NCBI GenBank assembly: GCA_036226585.1
Contig: CP108997.1
Coordinates: 992,001-1,056,000 of the forward strand
DNA: 64,000 bases
Source of the DNA: Streptomyces sp. NBC_00708
Lineage (GTDB): Bacteria; Actinomycetota; Actinomycetes; Streptomycetales; Streptomycetaceae
Direction: 5' to 3'
The notes under the pieces were generated by a model that had not been told where the DNA came from, ran no database searches, and worked only from the letters and a program-made list of their open reading frames with translations. Positions 27,347 to 38,732 of this stretch are shown here, one piece after another (position 1 is the stretch's first letter; the number at the start of each line of letters is the position of its first letter). A program made the position numbers and the translations under genes.

Positions 27347-27444
27347 AACCACGGCAGCCCACCCCAGCCCATTCCAGCCCGACCGCCCGAACCCGCGCCT
27401 CAAAACCACGGCAGCCCATTCCAGCCCGTCCGGCGTTTGAGGAC
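27347..27444. repeat. Dispersed intergenic repeat, copy 2, plus a local direct repeat
   Basis: The core CCCGTCCGGCGTTTGAGGAC lies at 27425-27444, followed by GGAACC. Upstream, AACCACGGCAGCCC occurs at 27347-27360 and again at 27404-27417. The rest of the 27192-27515 spacer holds the direct repeat at 27271 and no gene that I can support. Confidence 0.75.
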
Positions 27445-27515
27445 GGAACCGTCGCCGGAGGACCCGGTCCACCCCACGTCACCGGCCGACGGCCCGGCCG
27501 CCCCGCAGGGACCCG

Positions 27516-27971
27516 CTACCCCGGCGACCCGGACGAATACCGCCGCAACAGCGGCGACAACACCAGCACGGACTTCGTCCGCTCCACATACGGCTCGCCC
27601 GCGATCCGCTCAAGCACCTGCTCGAAATGCCGCATGTCCGCCGCGAAGACCTGGACGAGCGCGTCCGCGTCCCCGGTGACCGTGGACGCGGACGCGACCT
27701 CGGGATACCGGGCGAGCCCCTGCTTGATCGAGTCCGGGGACGTATTGCGGCTGCAGTAGATCTCGATGTACCCCTCGGTCTCCCAGCCGAGCGCCGCCGG
27801 GTCGACCCGCACCGTGAACCCGGTGATGGCCCCCTCCGCGCGCAGCCGGTCCACGCGGCGTTTCACGGCGGGCGCGGACAGACCGATGATCGAGCCGATG
27901 TCGGCGTAGGAGCGGCGGGCGTCCTCGGCCAGGGCGTGGACGATGCGTTCGTCGAGGTCGTTCAGTCGCAC
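27516..27971 (-). CDS. Lrp/AsnC-family transcriptional regulator
   Basis: A 151-residue regulator. Residues 1-60 are the winged helix-turn-helix (LNDLDERIVHALAED, then LSAPAVKRRVDRLRAEG). Residues 65-140 form the RAM/ligand domain, with TVTGDADALVQVFAAD as the conserved effector-binding region. Family members bind amino acids and form octamers wrapping DNA. The GTG start at 27971 has only a weak ribosome-binding site. It is transcribed towards the amine oxidase/amidase pair and is the likely regulator of it. A strong terminator separates it from guaB1 upstream. Confidence 0.9.
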   Translation of the reverse strand: MRLNDLDERIVHALAEDARRSYADIGSIIGLSAPAVKRRVDRLRAEGAITGFTVRVDPAALGWETEGYIEIYCSRNTSPDSIKQGLARYPEVASASTVTGDADALVQVFAADMRHFEQVLERIAGEPYVERTKSVLVLSPLLRRYSSGSPG

Positions 27972-28022
27972 GTCGTACGGGTCACTTCTCTGCGGTGGCG
28001 CGGGCGGAGCCGGGCACGACGG

Positions 28023-28054
28023 TGCCGGGGGACGGCGCGTGCCGTCCCCCGGCA
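28023..28054 (-). terminator. Terminator after guaB1
   Basis: TGCCGGGGGACGGC and its exact complement GCCGTCCCCCGGCA form a 14-base perfect stem with a 4-base loop (GCGT), 64 bases after the guaB1 stop and before the Lrp gene. Confidence 0.8.
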
Positions 28055-28117
28055 GTAGACCACGGGCCGGGTCCGGTCCGGCGGATCAGGGCCGGACGGG
28101 CCCCGGGGCGAAAGGCC

Positions 28118-29719
<1,602 letters not shown>

Positions 29720-29890
29720 TTACCCGAACAGCTTTCAACCATTCCCGATCATCTGCTCTGGACCTGGTGACAGGGGGTCAGGTAGCTTCAAACGCGCAGG
29801 TCCCGTGGGTCACCGCAACGCCCCGGATGAACGGACGGAGCATGCTCAACTTCCGTCACCCGTACGACCGGAGAGGATCACGACCCGCCC

Positions 29891-30913
29891 GTGGAGAACG
29901 AACTGCCGGACATCTACTGCCCGTTCCCCCAGCGGACGAACCCGCATGTCGCACACGTACGGGAACATCTGGACACCTGGACCCGCAACACCGGTCTGGT
30001 GCACCGGGATTCGGCCAGGGAGCGCTTCGAGCAGGCGGACTTCGGCGCGTTCGTCGGGATGGTCTACCCGACCGCCGACAGTGAGAATCTGGACCTTGTC
30101 GCCGACTGGTTCGTCTGGCTCTTCCTGGTCGACGACCAGCTCGACGACGGCCACCTCGGGCGCAGCCCCGAGCGGGTGCGGGACGTCGTCGCCCTGATGC
30201 TGGCCGTGGTCGAGGGCACCCGCACCGGCGTCATGGAGAACGAGGAACTGCCCGCCGCCGTGGTCGCCCTCATCGACCTGTGGCACCGTACGACGCCGAC
30301 CGCGGCGGTGCACTGGCGGCGCAGGTTCGCCTGGCACCTGAAGAAGTACCTCACCACCGCCACCACCTGGGAGGCCGGGAACCGCGCGGCGGGCGTGGTG
30401 CCGTCGGAGAAGCTGTACATAGAGAAGCGCCGCCACACCGGCGCGATCATCGTCTGCATGGACCTGATAGAGATCGTCGCGGGCATCGAGGCACCCTCCT
30501 CGATCCACAACGACCCCCGGTTCATCACCGCGCTGGAGGCGTCCTGCAACCACGTCTGCTGGGCCAATGACGTGTATTCGTACGAGAAGGAGCAGGTGCT
30601 CGGCGAGATCCACAACCTGGTCCACCTGGTCCGCCACCACCGCGGCTACGGCAAGCAGCAGGCGCTGGAGCACGTCTGCGCGGAGATCGCCGTCGAGACG
30701 GAGCGCTTCCTGACGGCGGAGTCCGAGCTGCTGGAGGCCTACCCGCAGCTGACGCCGATGCTGGAGCCGTACCTCGACGGCATGCGCAGCTGGATGCGCG
30801 GCAATCTGGACTGGTCCCGGCAGACACCGCGCTACAACCCGGCCGACGTCAGCCAGTACGAGCAGCCGGAGCAGTATCTGGAGGCCACGGTGCTAGGGCT
30901 CTCCCAGGACTGA
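29891..30913 (+). CDS. Class I terpene synthase (sesquiterpene type)
   Basis: A 340-residue cytosolic cyclase of prenyl diphosphates. The Asp-rich metal motif is D81-D82-Q-L-D85-D86, and the second metal motif NDVYSYEKE gives N226, S230 and E234, a complete NSE triad. A basic KRRHTGA region supplies the pyrophosphate sensor, and the C-terminal PRY at about residue 314 matches the usual RY pair. Length fits sesquiterpene synthases acting on farnesyl diphosphate; the product cannot be deduced. The N-terminal LPDIYCPFPQRTNPH is typical. The GTG start has a poor ribosome-binding site. No P450, prenyltransferase or methyltransferase is adjacent, so it is an orphan. Confidence 0.92.
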   Translation: MENELPDIYCPFPQRTNPHVAHVREHLDTWTRNTGLVHRDSARERFEQADFGAFVGMVYPTADSENLDLVADWFVWLFLVDDQLDDGHLGRSPERVRDVVALMLAVVEGTRTGVMENEELPAAVVALIDLWHRTTPTAAVHWRRRFAWHLKKYLTTATTWEAGNRAAGVVPSEKLYIEKRRHTGAIIVCMDLIEIVAGIEAPSSIHNDPRFITALEASCNHVCWANDVYSYEKEQVLGEIHNLVHLVRHHRGYGKQQALEHVCAEIAVETERFLTAESELLEAYPQLTPMLEPYLDGMRSWMRGNLDWSRQTPRYNPADVSQYEQPEQYLEATVLGLSQD

Positions 30914-30925
30914 GCACCGGGTGTA

Positions 30926-30966
30926 CGGAGAGGGGCGAGCGGTCCGTGACCGCTCGCCCCTCTCCG
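30926..30966. terminator. Strong bidirectional terminator
   Basis: CGGAGAGGGGCGAGCGGT (30926-30943) and its exact complement (30949-30966) form an 18-base perfect stem with the 5-base loop CCGTG. It sits between the convergent terpene synthase and SorC-type regulator genes, 13 bases from each stop. Confidence 0.92.
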
Positions 30967-30979
30967 TGTTCCCGTACGG

Positions 30980-32005
30980 TCAGTCGCCGTCCGGGTCCGC
31001 GCGCTCCAGGGCCGGCCGACGCGGGGCCGCGGACTCCGTCAGCAGGTAGTCGGCCGCGGCCGTGTCCGTGACCAGGCTGGTGACCAGGCCCGACCGCAGC
31101 ACGGCGCCGATCGCGGCGGCCTTGCGCTGCCCGCCCGCGATCGCCACCACCTCGGGAATCCGGCGCAGCCGGTCCGCCTCGACGGTGATGCACCGCTCGC
31201 CGAGGTCCCGGCCGACCCGGCGGCCCTCCGCGTCGAACAGGTGGGCCGACATCTCGGCGGCGACACCGAGCGAGGCGTAGTGCCGGCGCTCCTCGTCGGA
31301 GAGCATGTCGTGCACCGTCGAGATCCCTGGCTCCCAGGAACCGATGGAGACGGCCGCGACCGTCACCTTGTCGAAGTACTCGAAGGCGCGGGCGATCCCG
31401 GTCTGGTTACGCAGCGCGGCGGCCGTCGCCGGGTCGGGCAGCAGCATCGGCGCGTAGATCGGGTGGGCCTCCCCGCCGGAGACCTGGGCGGCGCGCCGCA
31501 CGGCCTCCACCGAACCGCGCTCGGCGGTGCCCGCGTCGTACACCCCGGTGAGCTGCACGACCGTGCACGGGGGCAGCCGGTCGAGCGCGGCGGCCATATG
31601 GATCGTGGAGCGGCCCCAGGCGAGCCCGAGCACATCGCCCTCGTTCACCAGTTCGCCGAGCAGATCGGCCGCGACCTCGCCGAGGTTCTCCGGGTCGGCC
31701 GCGTCGTCCTGCTCCTCGGCCGGGGACTCGACGACGACGGCGTGACGCAGCCCGTAGCGGGCCCGGAGCGCGTCGGAGCGCTCGGCGTCCAGCTCCGCCG
31801 GGACCCGGATCTCGATCCGTACGAGGTCCCGTTCCAATGCGGTCTCCAGGACCCGGGCCACCTTGAAGCGGCTGACGCCGAACTCCTCGGCGATCTGGAT
31901 CTTGGACTTGCCCTCGAGGTAGAAGCGGCGGGCCATGGCCGCCGCCTGCACCAGCTCCGCGGGCCCCATCCGCAGGGCGGACCGGCCCGCCGACATTGCA
32001 GACAC
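30980..32005 (-). CDS. Sugar-binding transcriptional regulator (SorC/DeoR type)
   Basis: A 341-residue regulator. The GTG at 32005 is chosen because GAGGAG lies six bases upstream; a GTG at 32029 would add eight residues but has no such site. Residues about 15-70 hold a helix-turn-helix (KIQIAEEFGVSRFKVARVLETAL). The rest is a phosphosugar-binding SorC domain with LGLAWGRSTIHMAAAL and VAIAGGQRKAAAIGAVLRSG. Family members respond to phosphorylated sugars or nucleoside-derived sugars. It lies 143 bases downstream of rpe on the same strand, which would fit control linked to pentose phosphate, by inference. Confidence 0.88.
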   Translation of the reverse strand: MSAMSAGRSALRMGPAELVQAAAMARRFYLEGKSKIQIAEEFGVSRFKVARVLETALERDLVRIEIRVPAELDAERSDALRARYGLRHAVVVESPAEEQDDAADPENLGEVAADLLGELVNEGDVLGLAWGRSTIHMAAALDRLPPCTVVQLTGVYDAGTAERGSVEAVRRAAQVSGGEAHPIYAPMLLPDPATAAALRNQTGIARAFEYFDKVTVAAVSIGSWEPGISTVHDMLSDEERRHYASLGVAAEMSAHLFDAEGRRVGRDLGERCITVEADRLRRIPEVVAIAGGQRKAAAIGAVLRSGLVTSLVTDTAAADYLLTESAAPRRPALERADPDGD

Positions 32006-32148
32006 CGCGTTCTCCTCACTGCTGTTCACGCTCTTGATACGCCGTTCATCCTGTCAGATACGGCGATCCCTGCCGGGTCCCGTCGGACCCCGTTCATCTG
32101 CCCTTGGCCCGGACGACCTCCTGCTCGCACGCCCGTGCCGTCACGGCC

Positions 32149-32832
32149 TCAGTGCGCGCAGGCCCAGCCGGCCGAGCCGATCACCCCGTCGGCCCGGTCG
32201 CGCAGGGCCCGCACCGCGGCGGCCGGGTCCTCGGCGCCGTACACCGCGGAGCCCGCGACGAAGACATCGGCCCCCGCCTCGGCGCACCGCTCGATGGTGG
32301 CCTCGGAGACCCCGCCGTCGACCTGGAGCCACAGGTCCAGGCCGTGCTTGGAGATCAGCTCACGGGTCCGGCGGATCTTCGGCAGCATGATGTCCAGGAA
32401 CGCCTGGCCGCCGAAACCCGGCTCCACCGTCATGATCAGCAGCATGTCGAGCTCGGGGAGCAGGTCCTCGTACGGCTCGATGGGCGTCGCCGGCTTGAGC
32501 GCCATGGACGCGCGGGCGCCCTTGGCACGGATCTCCCGGGCCAGCCGGACGGGTGCCGCGGCGGCCTCCGCGTGGAAAGTGACCGACCCGGCGCCCGCCT
32601 CGACGTACTGCGGCGCCCAGCGGTCCGCGTCCTCGATCATCAGATGGCAGTCCAGCGGCGTGTCCGTGGCCCTGCTGAGCGATTCCACGATCGGAACGCC
32701 GAGGGTCAGATTGGGCACGAAGTGGTTGTCCATGACATCGACATGGAGCCAGTCGGCACCTTCGACTGCCTTCGCCTCCTCGGCGAGGCGCGCGAAGTCG
32801 GCGGAGAGAATACTCGGGTTGATCTGGGCCAT
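32149..32832 (-). CDS. rpe: Ribulose-phosphate 3-epimerase
   Basis: Interconverts ribulose 5-phosphate and xylulose 5-phosphate in the pentose phosphate pathway. The 227-residue TIM barrel has the expected elements: [12 protein letters not shown] at the N-terminus, [15 protein letters not shown] with metal-binding His and Asp, the DCHLMIED segment, [10 protein letters not shown], and [12 protein letters not shown]. All four metal ligands appear present. It follows rsmB by 109 bases on the same strand, so fmt-rsmB-rpe is a likely unit. Confidence 0.96.
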   Translation of the reverse strand: MAQINPSILSADFARLAEEAKAVEGADWLHVDVMDNHFVPNLTLGVPIVESLSRATDTPLDCHLMIEDADRWAPQYVEAGAGSVTFHAEAAAAPVRLAREIRAKGARASMALKPATPIEPYEDLLPELDMLLIMTVEPGFGGQAFLDIMLPKIRRTRELISKHGLDLWLQVDGGVSEATIERCAEAGADVFVAGSAVYGAEDPAAAVRALRDRADGVIGSAGWACAH

Positions 32833-32941
32833 GGGCCAAGCCTGCCATGTTCTGCGTCACTTCCCCGCCTCGGTGCGCCCCAAAGCCTCACGGGATCATT
32901 ACGGTTCGCGCATTCCCGGCGTTTTCGCCCTCCGGGGCCGG

Positions 32942-34375
32942 TCAGCCGGTACGGCGGAGCAGCGCCAGGTACATGGCGTCGGTGCCGTGCAGGTGCGGCC
33001 AGAGCTGGACGTCGGGCCCGTCGCCCAGCGCGGGCACGCCCGGCATCAGCGGACGGGCGTCGATCCACTCGGCCTCGAACGGCTCCCCGCCGCGTCCCTT
33101 GAGCACGTCCTCGACGACGACCCGGGTCTCCGCGAGGTGCGGCGAGCAGGTCGCGTAGCCGACGACGCCGCCGATCCGTACGGCCTTCAGCGCCTCGCGC
33201 AGCAGACCCCGCTGGAGCGGTGCGAAGCCCTCCAGGTCCTCCTTGCGGCGGCGCCAGCGGGCCTCGGGGCGGCGGCGCAGCGCGCCCAGACCGGAGCAGG
33301 GCACGTCCATGAGGATGCGGTCGAAGGTGCCGGGCTGCCACGGCGGGCGGGTGCCGTCGGCGGTGACCACCTGGTACGGGCCGGGGTTGCCGGCCAGCGC
33401 GCGTTCCACGAGGCGGGCGCGGTGCGGCTGCTTCTCGGCGGCCAGCAGGGCGGCGCCGCGTCCGGCGGCGAGGGCCGCGAGCAGGGCGGCCTTCCCGCCG
33501 GGGCCCGCGCAGCCGTCCAGCCACCGGGTGTCGCGGCCCTCCAGCGGGGCGTTGGCCAGGGCCGCCGCGACGAGCTGGCTGCCCTCGTCCTGGACGCCGG
33601 CCCGGCTCTCGCGCACGGCGGTCAGGGCGCCGGGCTCGCCGCCCTCGGCCATCCGCACGGCGTAGGGCGACCAGCGGCCGGGCAGGGCGTTCTCCTCGCC
33701 CAGCTCCTCGGTGAGTTCGTCCGTGGTGGAGCGGCCGGGGCGGGCGACGAGGGTGACCTCGGGCCGCTCGTTGTCCGCTTCGAGCAGGTCCTCGATGCCG
33801 GCGCGGCCACCGCCGAGCGCGTCCCAGAGCGCCGAGACGACCCAGCGCGGGTGCGAGTGGACGACCGCGAGGTGGTCCTCGGCGTCGTCCTCGTAGGCGG
33901 GGGCCACCTTCGCCACCCAGCCGTCGAGGTCGTCGGCGGACACCTTGCGCAGCACGGCGTTGACGAACTTGGCGCGCCCCTCCCCCAGCACCACCCGGGC
34001 CAGCTCCACGCTCGCGGAGACCGCCGCGTGGGTCGGGATACGGGTGCCGAGCAGCTGGTGCACGCCCATGTTCAGGACGTCCAGGACCGGGGGGTCGACC
34101 TCGCGCAGCGGCCGGTCGATGCAGGCGGCGACGATCGCGTCGTACGTGCCCTGCCGGCGCAGCGTCCCGTAGACCAGCTCGGTCGCCAGGGCCGCGTCCC
34201 GGTGGTCGAAGTCGCCCTTGGCACGGGCCTTCTTCAGCAGCGGGGGCAGGACGAGGTTCGCGTAGGCGTCGCGCTCGTCGACGGCCCGCAGGACCTCGAA
34301 GGCGAGGAAGCGGACCGGGTCCTTCTGGGGGCGGCGGTGCGGCTTGGCGGGACGGCGACGCGGCTGGTCGTTCAC
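32942..34375 (-). CDS. rsmB: 16S rRNA (cytosine-5) methyltransferase, RsmB/NOP family
   Basis: A 477-residue enzyme. Residues about 20-165 form a NusB-like RNA-binding domain (FLAFEVLRAVDERDAYAN and LATELVYGTLRRQ). The C-terminal half is the SAM-dependent domain with CAGPGGKAALLAAL, the MDVPCSGLGALRRRPEARW loop holding one catalytic Cys, and the YATCSPHLAET loop holding the other. Predicted target is C967 of 16S rRNA. The GTG start at 34375 gives a basic tail (RRRPAKPHRRPQ). It is 65 bases downstream of fmt. Confidence 0.93.
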   Translation of the reverse strand: MNDQPRRRPAKPHRRPQKDPVRFLAFEVLRAVDERDAYANLVLPPLLKKARAKGDFDHRDAALATELVYGTLRRQGTYDAIVAACIDRPLREVDPPVLDVLNMGVHQLLGTRIPTHAAVSASVELARVVLGEGRAKFVNAVLRKVSADDLDGWVAKVAPAYEDDAEDHLAVVHSHPRWVVSALWDALGGGRAGIEDLLEADNERPEVTLVARPGRSTTDELTEELGEENALPGRWSPYAVRMAEGGEPGALTAVRESRAGVQDEGSQLVAAALANAPLEGRDTRWLDGCAGPGGKAALLAALAAGRGAALLAAEKQPHRARLVERALAGNPGPYQVVTADGTRPPWQPGTFDRILMDVPCSGLGALRRRPEARWRRRKEDLEGFAPLQRGLLREALKAVRIGGVVGYATCSPHLAETRVVVEDVLKGRGGEPFEAEWIDARPLMPGVPALGDGPDVQLWPHLHGTDAMYLALLRRTG

Positions 34376-34440
34376 GTGAAAGGTGCTCCGCTGAAGGTGA
34401 GAGGGCGAACCCTCCCAGCCTACGTCCCCGTCCCGGTGCC

Positions 34441-35373
34441 TCAGGTCCCGACCAGCTCGCCGGGGACGATGCGGACGCCGCGCGCCCAGTCCGCGGCACG
34501 CATCGGCTTCTTGCCCTGGGGCTGCACCCAGAGCAGCTCGACCGCGTGCGACCCGGTGCCGACGAAGACGTTGTTCTTGCCCACCGACAGCTCACCGGGG
34601 GCCAGCTCCGACCGGTCCACGGCGGGGGTCGCCTGGACCAGCTTCAGGCGCTCGCCCCGGAACAGCGTCCAGGCACCGGGGGCGGGCGTGCAGCCGCGCA
34701 CGACACGGTCGACGCGCAGGGCGGGCGCGGACCACTGGATCTGCGCGTCCTCGACGGTGATCTTGGGGGCGAGGGTGACCCCGTCGGCGGGCTGCTCCAC
34801 GGCGTGCAGGGTGCCGTCCTCGATGCCGTCCATGGTCGCGGCGAGCAGCCCGGCACCGGCGAACGCCAGCCGGGTCAGCAGGTCGCCGCTGGTGTCGGTC
34901 GGGCGGACCTCCTCGGTGAGGACGCCGTAGACCGGCCCGGAGTCGAGCCCCTCCTCGATGAGGAAGGTGGAGGCACCGGTCACCTCGTCACCGGCCATCA
35001 CCGCGTGCTGCACGGGGGCCGCGCCGCGCCAGGCGGGCAGCAGCGAGAAGTGCAGGTTGACCCACCCCCGGGCCGGGATGTCGAGCGCCGCCCTGGGCAG
35101 CAGCGCGCCGTACGCGACGACCGGGCAGCAGTCCGGCGCGATCTCCCGCAGCCGGGCGAGGAAGTCCTCGTCCCGGGGCCTGGCGGGCTTCAGCACCTCG
35201 ATCCCGGCTTCCTCGGCACGCTGGGCGACCGGGCTGGCCACCAGCCGCCGGCCGCGCCCGGCGGGCGCGTCGGGCCTGGTCACGACGGCGGCCACCTCGT
35301 GACGGCCGGAGGCGATCAGGGCGTCCAGGGCGGGAACGGCTACCTCGGGGGTGCCGGCGAAGACGAGCTTCAT
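34441..35373 (-). CDS. fmt: Methionyl-tRNA formyltransferase
   Basis: Transfers a formyl group from 10-formyl-tetrahydrofolate to initiator Met-tRNA. The 310-residue length is standard. Motifs: [16 protein letters not shown] at the N-terminus, the folate/catalytic region [19 protein letters not shown] with the conserved Asn-His pair, and the C-terminal OB-like domain (about 205-300) that contacts tRNA. First gene of the fmt-rsmB-rpe unit. It is divergent from the small HTH-like gene at 35617. Confidence 0.96.
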   Translation of the reverse strand: MKLVFAGTPEVAVPALDALIASGRHEVAAVVTRPDAPAGRGRRLVASPVAQRAEEAGIEVLKPARPRDEDFLARLREIAPDCCPVVAYGALLPRAALDIPARGWVNLHFSLLPAWRGAAPVQHAVMAGDEVTGASTFLIEEGLDSGPVYGVLTEEVRPTDTSGDLLTRLAFAGAGLLAATMDGIEDGTLHAVEQPADGVTLAPKITVEDAQIQWSAPALRVDRVVRGCTPAPGAWTLFRGERLKLVQATPAVDRSELAPGELSVGKNNVFVGTGSHAVELLWVQPQGKKPMRAADWARGVRIVPGELVGT

Positions 35374-35517
35374 AGGTGGCTGACTGCCTCTCAGGCCGGA
35401 CTCTCAGGCCGAAACGTTACGGTGACGAGCAACGCACAAGTCTATGGGGCCGGGGGCCGGGGGGCGTACGCGCAGTTGCGCGCCCCTTGCATGTGCTCAT
35501 ACGCCCCCTGAGCGTGA

Positions 35518-36093
<576 letters not shown>

Positions 36094-36100
36094 CCCCTGG

Positions 36101-36146
36101 GTGAGTGGGCCGCCCCGTCACACACGCCAGGGGGCGGCCCGCTCAC
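36101..36146 (+). terminator. Terminator after the HTH-like gene
   Basis: GTGAGTGGGCCGCCCC (36101-36116) pairs with GGGGCGGCCCGCTCAC (36131-36146) along 16 bases with one G-U pair. It lies eight bases after the stop. Downstream, CACTCACGCGCCA is tandemly repeated. Confidence 0.8.
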
Positions 36147-36234
36147 GCGCCCGCCACTCACGCGCCAACCACTCACGCGCCACCGCCCGCGCCAACCGCG
36201 CCCGCGCAAAACCAAGCACGCCGGCGAAATCCAG

Positions 36235-36403
36235 CCCGTCCGGCGCTTGAGGACAAAACCCCAGCCGGGACACACCCGCACGCCCCACCAAGGCCCGCCC
36301 AAAATCCAGCCCGTCCGGCGCTTGAGGACAAAACCCCGGCCGAGACGCGCCCGCGCCCAAAAGCCCGCCCGCACCAAACCCAGCCCGTCCGGCGCTTGAG
36401 GAC
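36235..36403. repeat. Dispersed intergenic repeat, three tandem copies (3-5)
   Basis: Cores CCCGTCCGGCGCTTGAGGAC occur at 36235-36254, 36310-36329 and 36384-36403, spaced 75 and 74 bases, each followed by AAAACCCC. Between them is Pro-codon-like GC-rich filler of similar length. All three copies have C where the two copies elsewhere have T, so they probably arose by local duplication. They fill the 350-base gap between the HTH-like gene and priA. Confidence 0.88.
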
Positions 36404-36443
36404 AAAACCCCGAGCGGCACGCACCCGCGCCCGGCAAACGACC

Positions 36444-38600
36444 TCAGCCGATGTCCACCGGATCCACCCGCACCCGCACCGCACCCCCACCGGCGCCGGC
36501 TCCGCCGGCCCCGCCCCGCGCCACCCGCGCGGCCCGCAACGCCGTCGCCAACGCCGCCCCGCTCCCCGGCGGCACCCGCACCAGCGCCCGCTCCCAGGCC
36601 TCCCCCGCCGGCGCCTCGAACGCCCGCCGAGGCCGTCCCGGCTCGGCGGCAGGCACCGGCACCGGCCCCAGCACCTCCGCGTCCGCGGGCAGCCGCGCCC
36701 CCGCGAGGAACGCGGCCAGCGCCTCCGGCGCCCCCGTCACCGAGGCCATCCGGGACACCGGCGGAAAGCCCAGCTCGGCCCGCTCCGCCAGCTCCCGCCG
36801 GGCGTGCCCGACCGGGTCCCAGCGGACCAGGGCCTGCACCGGCCGCAGCGTCGGCTCGGCGACGACGACCACCGTGCCGCCCTCGGACCGCCCCCGGACC
36901 AGCGCGGCGGCGGACGTCCAGCGCCGCAGCGCCTCCTCCCCCGCACGCAGGTCGGGGCGGCCGGTCATCGCCCAGCCGTCCAGCAGGAGCGCCGCCGCGT
37001 ACCCGCCCTCGGCGACCGGCTCGGCACCGGGCGTACTCACCACCAGCGCGGGCTGGTCCGGCACCGAGTCGAGCACATGGTCGCGCCCGGACGTCCGCAC
37101 CGGCACGGCCGGAAACGCCCGCCCCAGCTCCTCCGCCGTACGCCGGGCGCCGACGACCTGGGCCCGCAGCCGCCGGCCACCGCAGGCCACGCAGTGCCAG
37201 GCGGTCTCGGCGCGCCCGCACCAGGCGCAGTTCAGGTCCTGCTGGTCGGGCGCCTCCAGCGGCCCCGCGCACTGCCGGCACCGCGCGGGCTCCCGGCAGC
37301 GCTCGCAGGCCAGCCGGGGGGCGTACCCCCGGCGGGGCACCTGGACGAGCACCGGACCGGTGCGCAGCCCGTCCCGGACGGTCTGCCAGGCGAGGCTGGG
37401 CAGCCGGGCGGCACGGGCCGCCCCGTCCCGTGCGAGTTCGCCGTCGCCCACGGTGCGGATGACGGGCGCCGCCGCCCGCAGCTGTTCCCGCCCGGCGCGC
37501 AACGGCAGCGCCCAGCCGCTCTCGACGAGCTGCGCGGCCTCCACGGTGCAGCTGAGGGAGCCCAGCAGGAAGCCGCACCGCCCGTGCGTGGCCCGCAGCT
37601 CCAGGACCTCACGGACATGCGGGAAGGGCGCGCGGTCGTCGCTGTGGCTGGAGTCCCCGTCGTCCCAGACGACGACGAGCCCGAGGTCGGCGACGGGGGC
37701 GAACATCGCGGCCCTGGTCCCCACCACCGCCCGGACGGACCCGCGCCGCACGGCGAGCCATTCCCGGTAACGCTTCCCCGGCCCGGAGCCGGCGGTGAGC
37801 AACGCGTGCCGCCCCTCGCCGAGGAGGGCGGTGAGCGCGGCGTCGACCCGGCCGGCGGCCCGCCCGTCGGGGACGACGACGAGGGCGCCGCGCCCGGCGG
37901 ACAGCGTCGCGGCGACGGCCGTGGCGATCTCGGCCGGCCAGTGCGGTCCGGGCAGCGCGGTCCACACGGCCCTGGGAGCGCCCCCGGTGGCCAGCGCGGA
38001 CAGGAAGGCGGGCCCCTGCTCGTACCGCTCCCAGGTCCCGGGGGCGGGCCGCGCGGGGGCGGGCAGGGGCGCGGGCGACGGCGTGGACTCGGCCTGTGCG
38101 TTGCGCGGGGGGACGGCGAGCTGGAGGACGTCCGCGAGGCTGCCCGCGTACCGGTCGGCGACGGCGCGGGCGAGGGCGAGGAGGCCGGGGCCGAGGACCG
38201 GCTCCGGCGAGACGACGGAGGCGAGCGCGGCGAGCGCCCCGTTGTAGTCGGACTCGGCCAGCCGCTCGATGAGGAAGCCGTCGATGAGGCCGCCGCCCTC
38301 GCGCCGGCCGCCGCGCACATTGCGGCCCCCGGCGCCGAACCGGACCCGTACCCGCACCCCGGGCTGTGCGTCGGCGTCCAGCTCCTCGGGGACGGCGTAG
38401 TCGAAGTACTGGTCGAGGTGGAGCGCGCCCTTGTTGACGAGGACCCGGGCGACGGGCAGCTCCTTGGCGAGGGCGGCCCCGCGCCAGGTGCGCGGCTTGG
38501 CGCGGGGCACGTCGGCCCGGCGCACGGTCTCCCGGATCAGCGCAAGCTGTTCCGGCGCCCCGGCCCCGGGCTCCTCGGCCCGCTCGTTCTCGCTGCTCAC
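36444..38600 (-). CDS. priA: PriA-like primosomal protein without ATPase motifs
   Basis: A 718-residue protein aligned with PriA throughout. The N-terminal 3'BD begins RVLVNKGALHLDQYFDYAVPEE. The zinc cluster (about 430-480) is intact, with CERCREPARCRQC and CAWCGR...CVACGG. The helicase core is degenerate: where PriA has a Walker A loop, this protein reads ALPGPHWPAEIA, and the DEEH box is replaced by WDDGDSSHSDD. Such PriA proteins lacking ATPase residues are known in actinobacteria and are annotated as probable replication restart proteins. Likely role: fork recognition without unwinding. It is 132 bases downstream of metK on the same strand. Confidence 0.9.
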   Translation of the reverse strand: MSSENERAEEPGAGAPEQLALIRETVRRADVPRAKPRTWRGAALAKELPVARVLVNKGALHLDQYFDYAVPEELDADAQPGVRVRVRFGAGGRNVRGGRREGGGLIDGFLIERLAESDYNGALAALASVVSPEPVLGPGLLALARAVADRYAGSLADVLQLAVPPRNAQAESTPSPAPLPAPARPAPGTWERYEQGPAFLSALATGGAPRAVWTALPGPHWPAEIATAVAATLSAGRGALVVVPDGRAAGRVDAALTALLGEGRHALLTAGSGPGKRYREWLAVRRGSVRAVVGTRAAMFAPVADLGLVVVWDDGDSSHSDDRAPFPHVREVLELRATHGRCGFLLGSLSCTVEAAQLVESGWALPLRAGREQLRAAAPVIRTVGDGELARDGAARAARLPSLAWQTVRDGLRTGPVLVQVPRRGYAPRLACERCREPARCRQCAGPLEAPDQQDLNCAWCGRAETAWHCVACGGRRLRAQVVGARRTAEELGRAFPAVPVRTSGRDHVLDSVPDQPALVVSTPGAEPVAEGGYAAALLLDGWAMTGRPDLRAGEEALRRWTSAAALVRGRSEGGTVVVVAEPTLRPVQALVRWDPVGHARRELAERAELGFPPVSRMASVTGAPEALAAFLAGARLPADAEVLGPVPVPAAEPGRPRRAFEAPAGEAWERALVRVPPGSGAALATALRAARVARGGAGGAGAGGGAVRVRVDPVDIG

Positions 38601-38669
38601 AGCTCCATCCCTACCAGACGCCTCGGACAGCGGCGCCCGTCCTTCCCCTCATGGGCCCGGGGCGCGACG

Positions 38670-38710
38670 CGCCGGAGCCCGGACACCGTGACGGCGTCCG
38701 GGCTCCGGCG
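38670..38710 (-). terminator. Terminator after metK
   Basis: CGCCGGAGCCCGGAC (38670-38684) and its exact complement (38696-38710) form a 15-base stem with an 11-base loop, 22 bases after the metK stop and 70 before the priA start. priA therefore probably has its own promoter or depends on read-through. Confidence 0.8.
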
Positions 38711-38732
38711 GAAGTCGGCCCTGCTCTGTTGC

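Noticed and set aside
31241..34930. A 1229-codon open frame on the plus strand
   Set aside because: Antisense to the SorC regulator, rpe, rsmB and part of fmt, which all have clear family motifs.
36235..36403. CRISPR array
   Set aside because: Three 20-base cores at 75-base spacing sit in unrelated filler, with no cas genes, and the same core occurs singly elsewhere.
36118..37578. A 486-codon minus-strand frame extending past the priA stop
   Set aside because: It is out of frame with priA, and its C-terminal end repeats FCPQAPDGLD only because it reads through the intergenic repeats.
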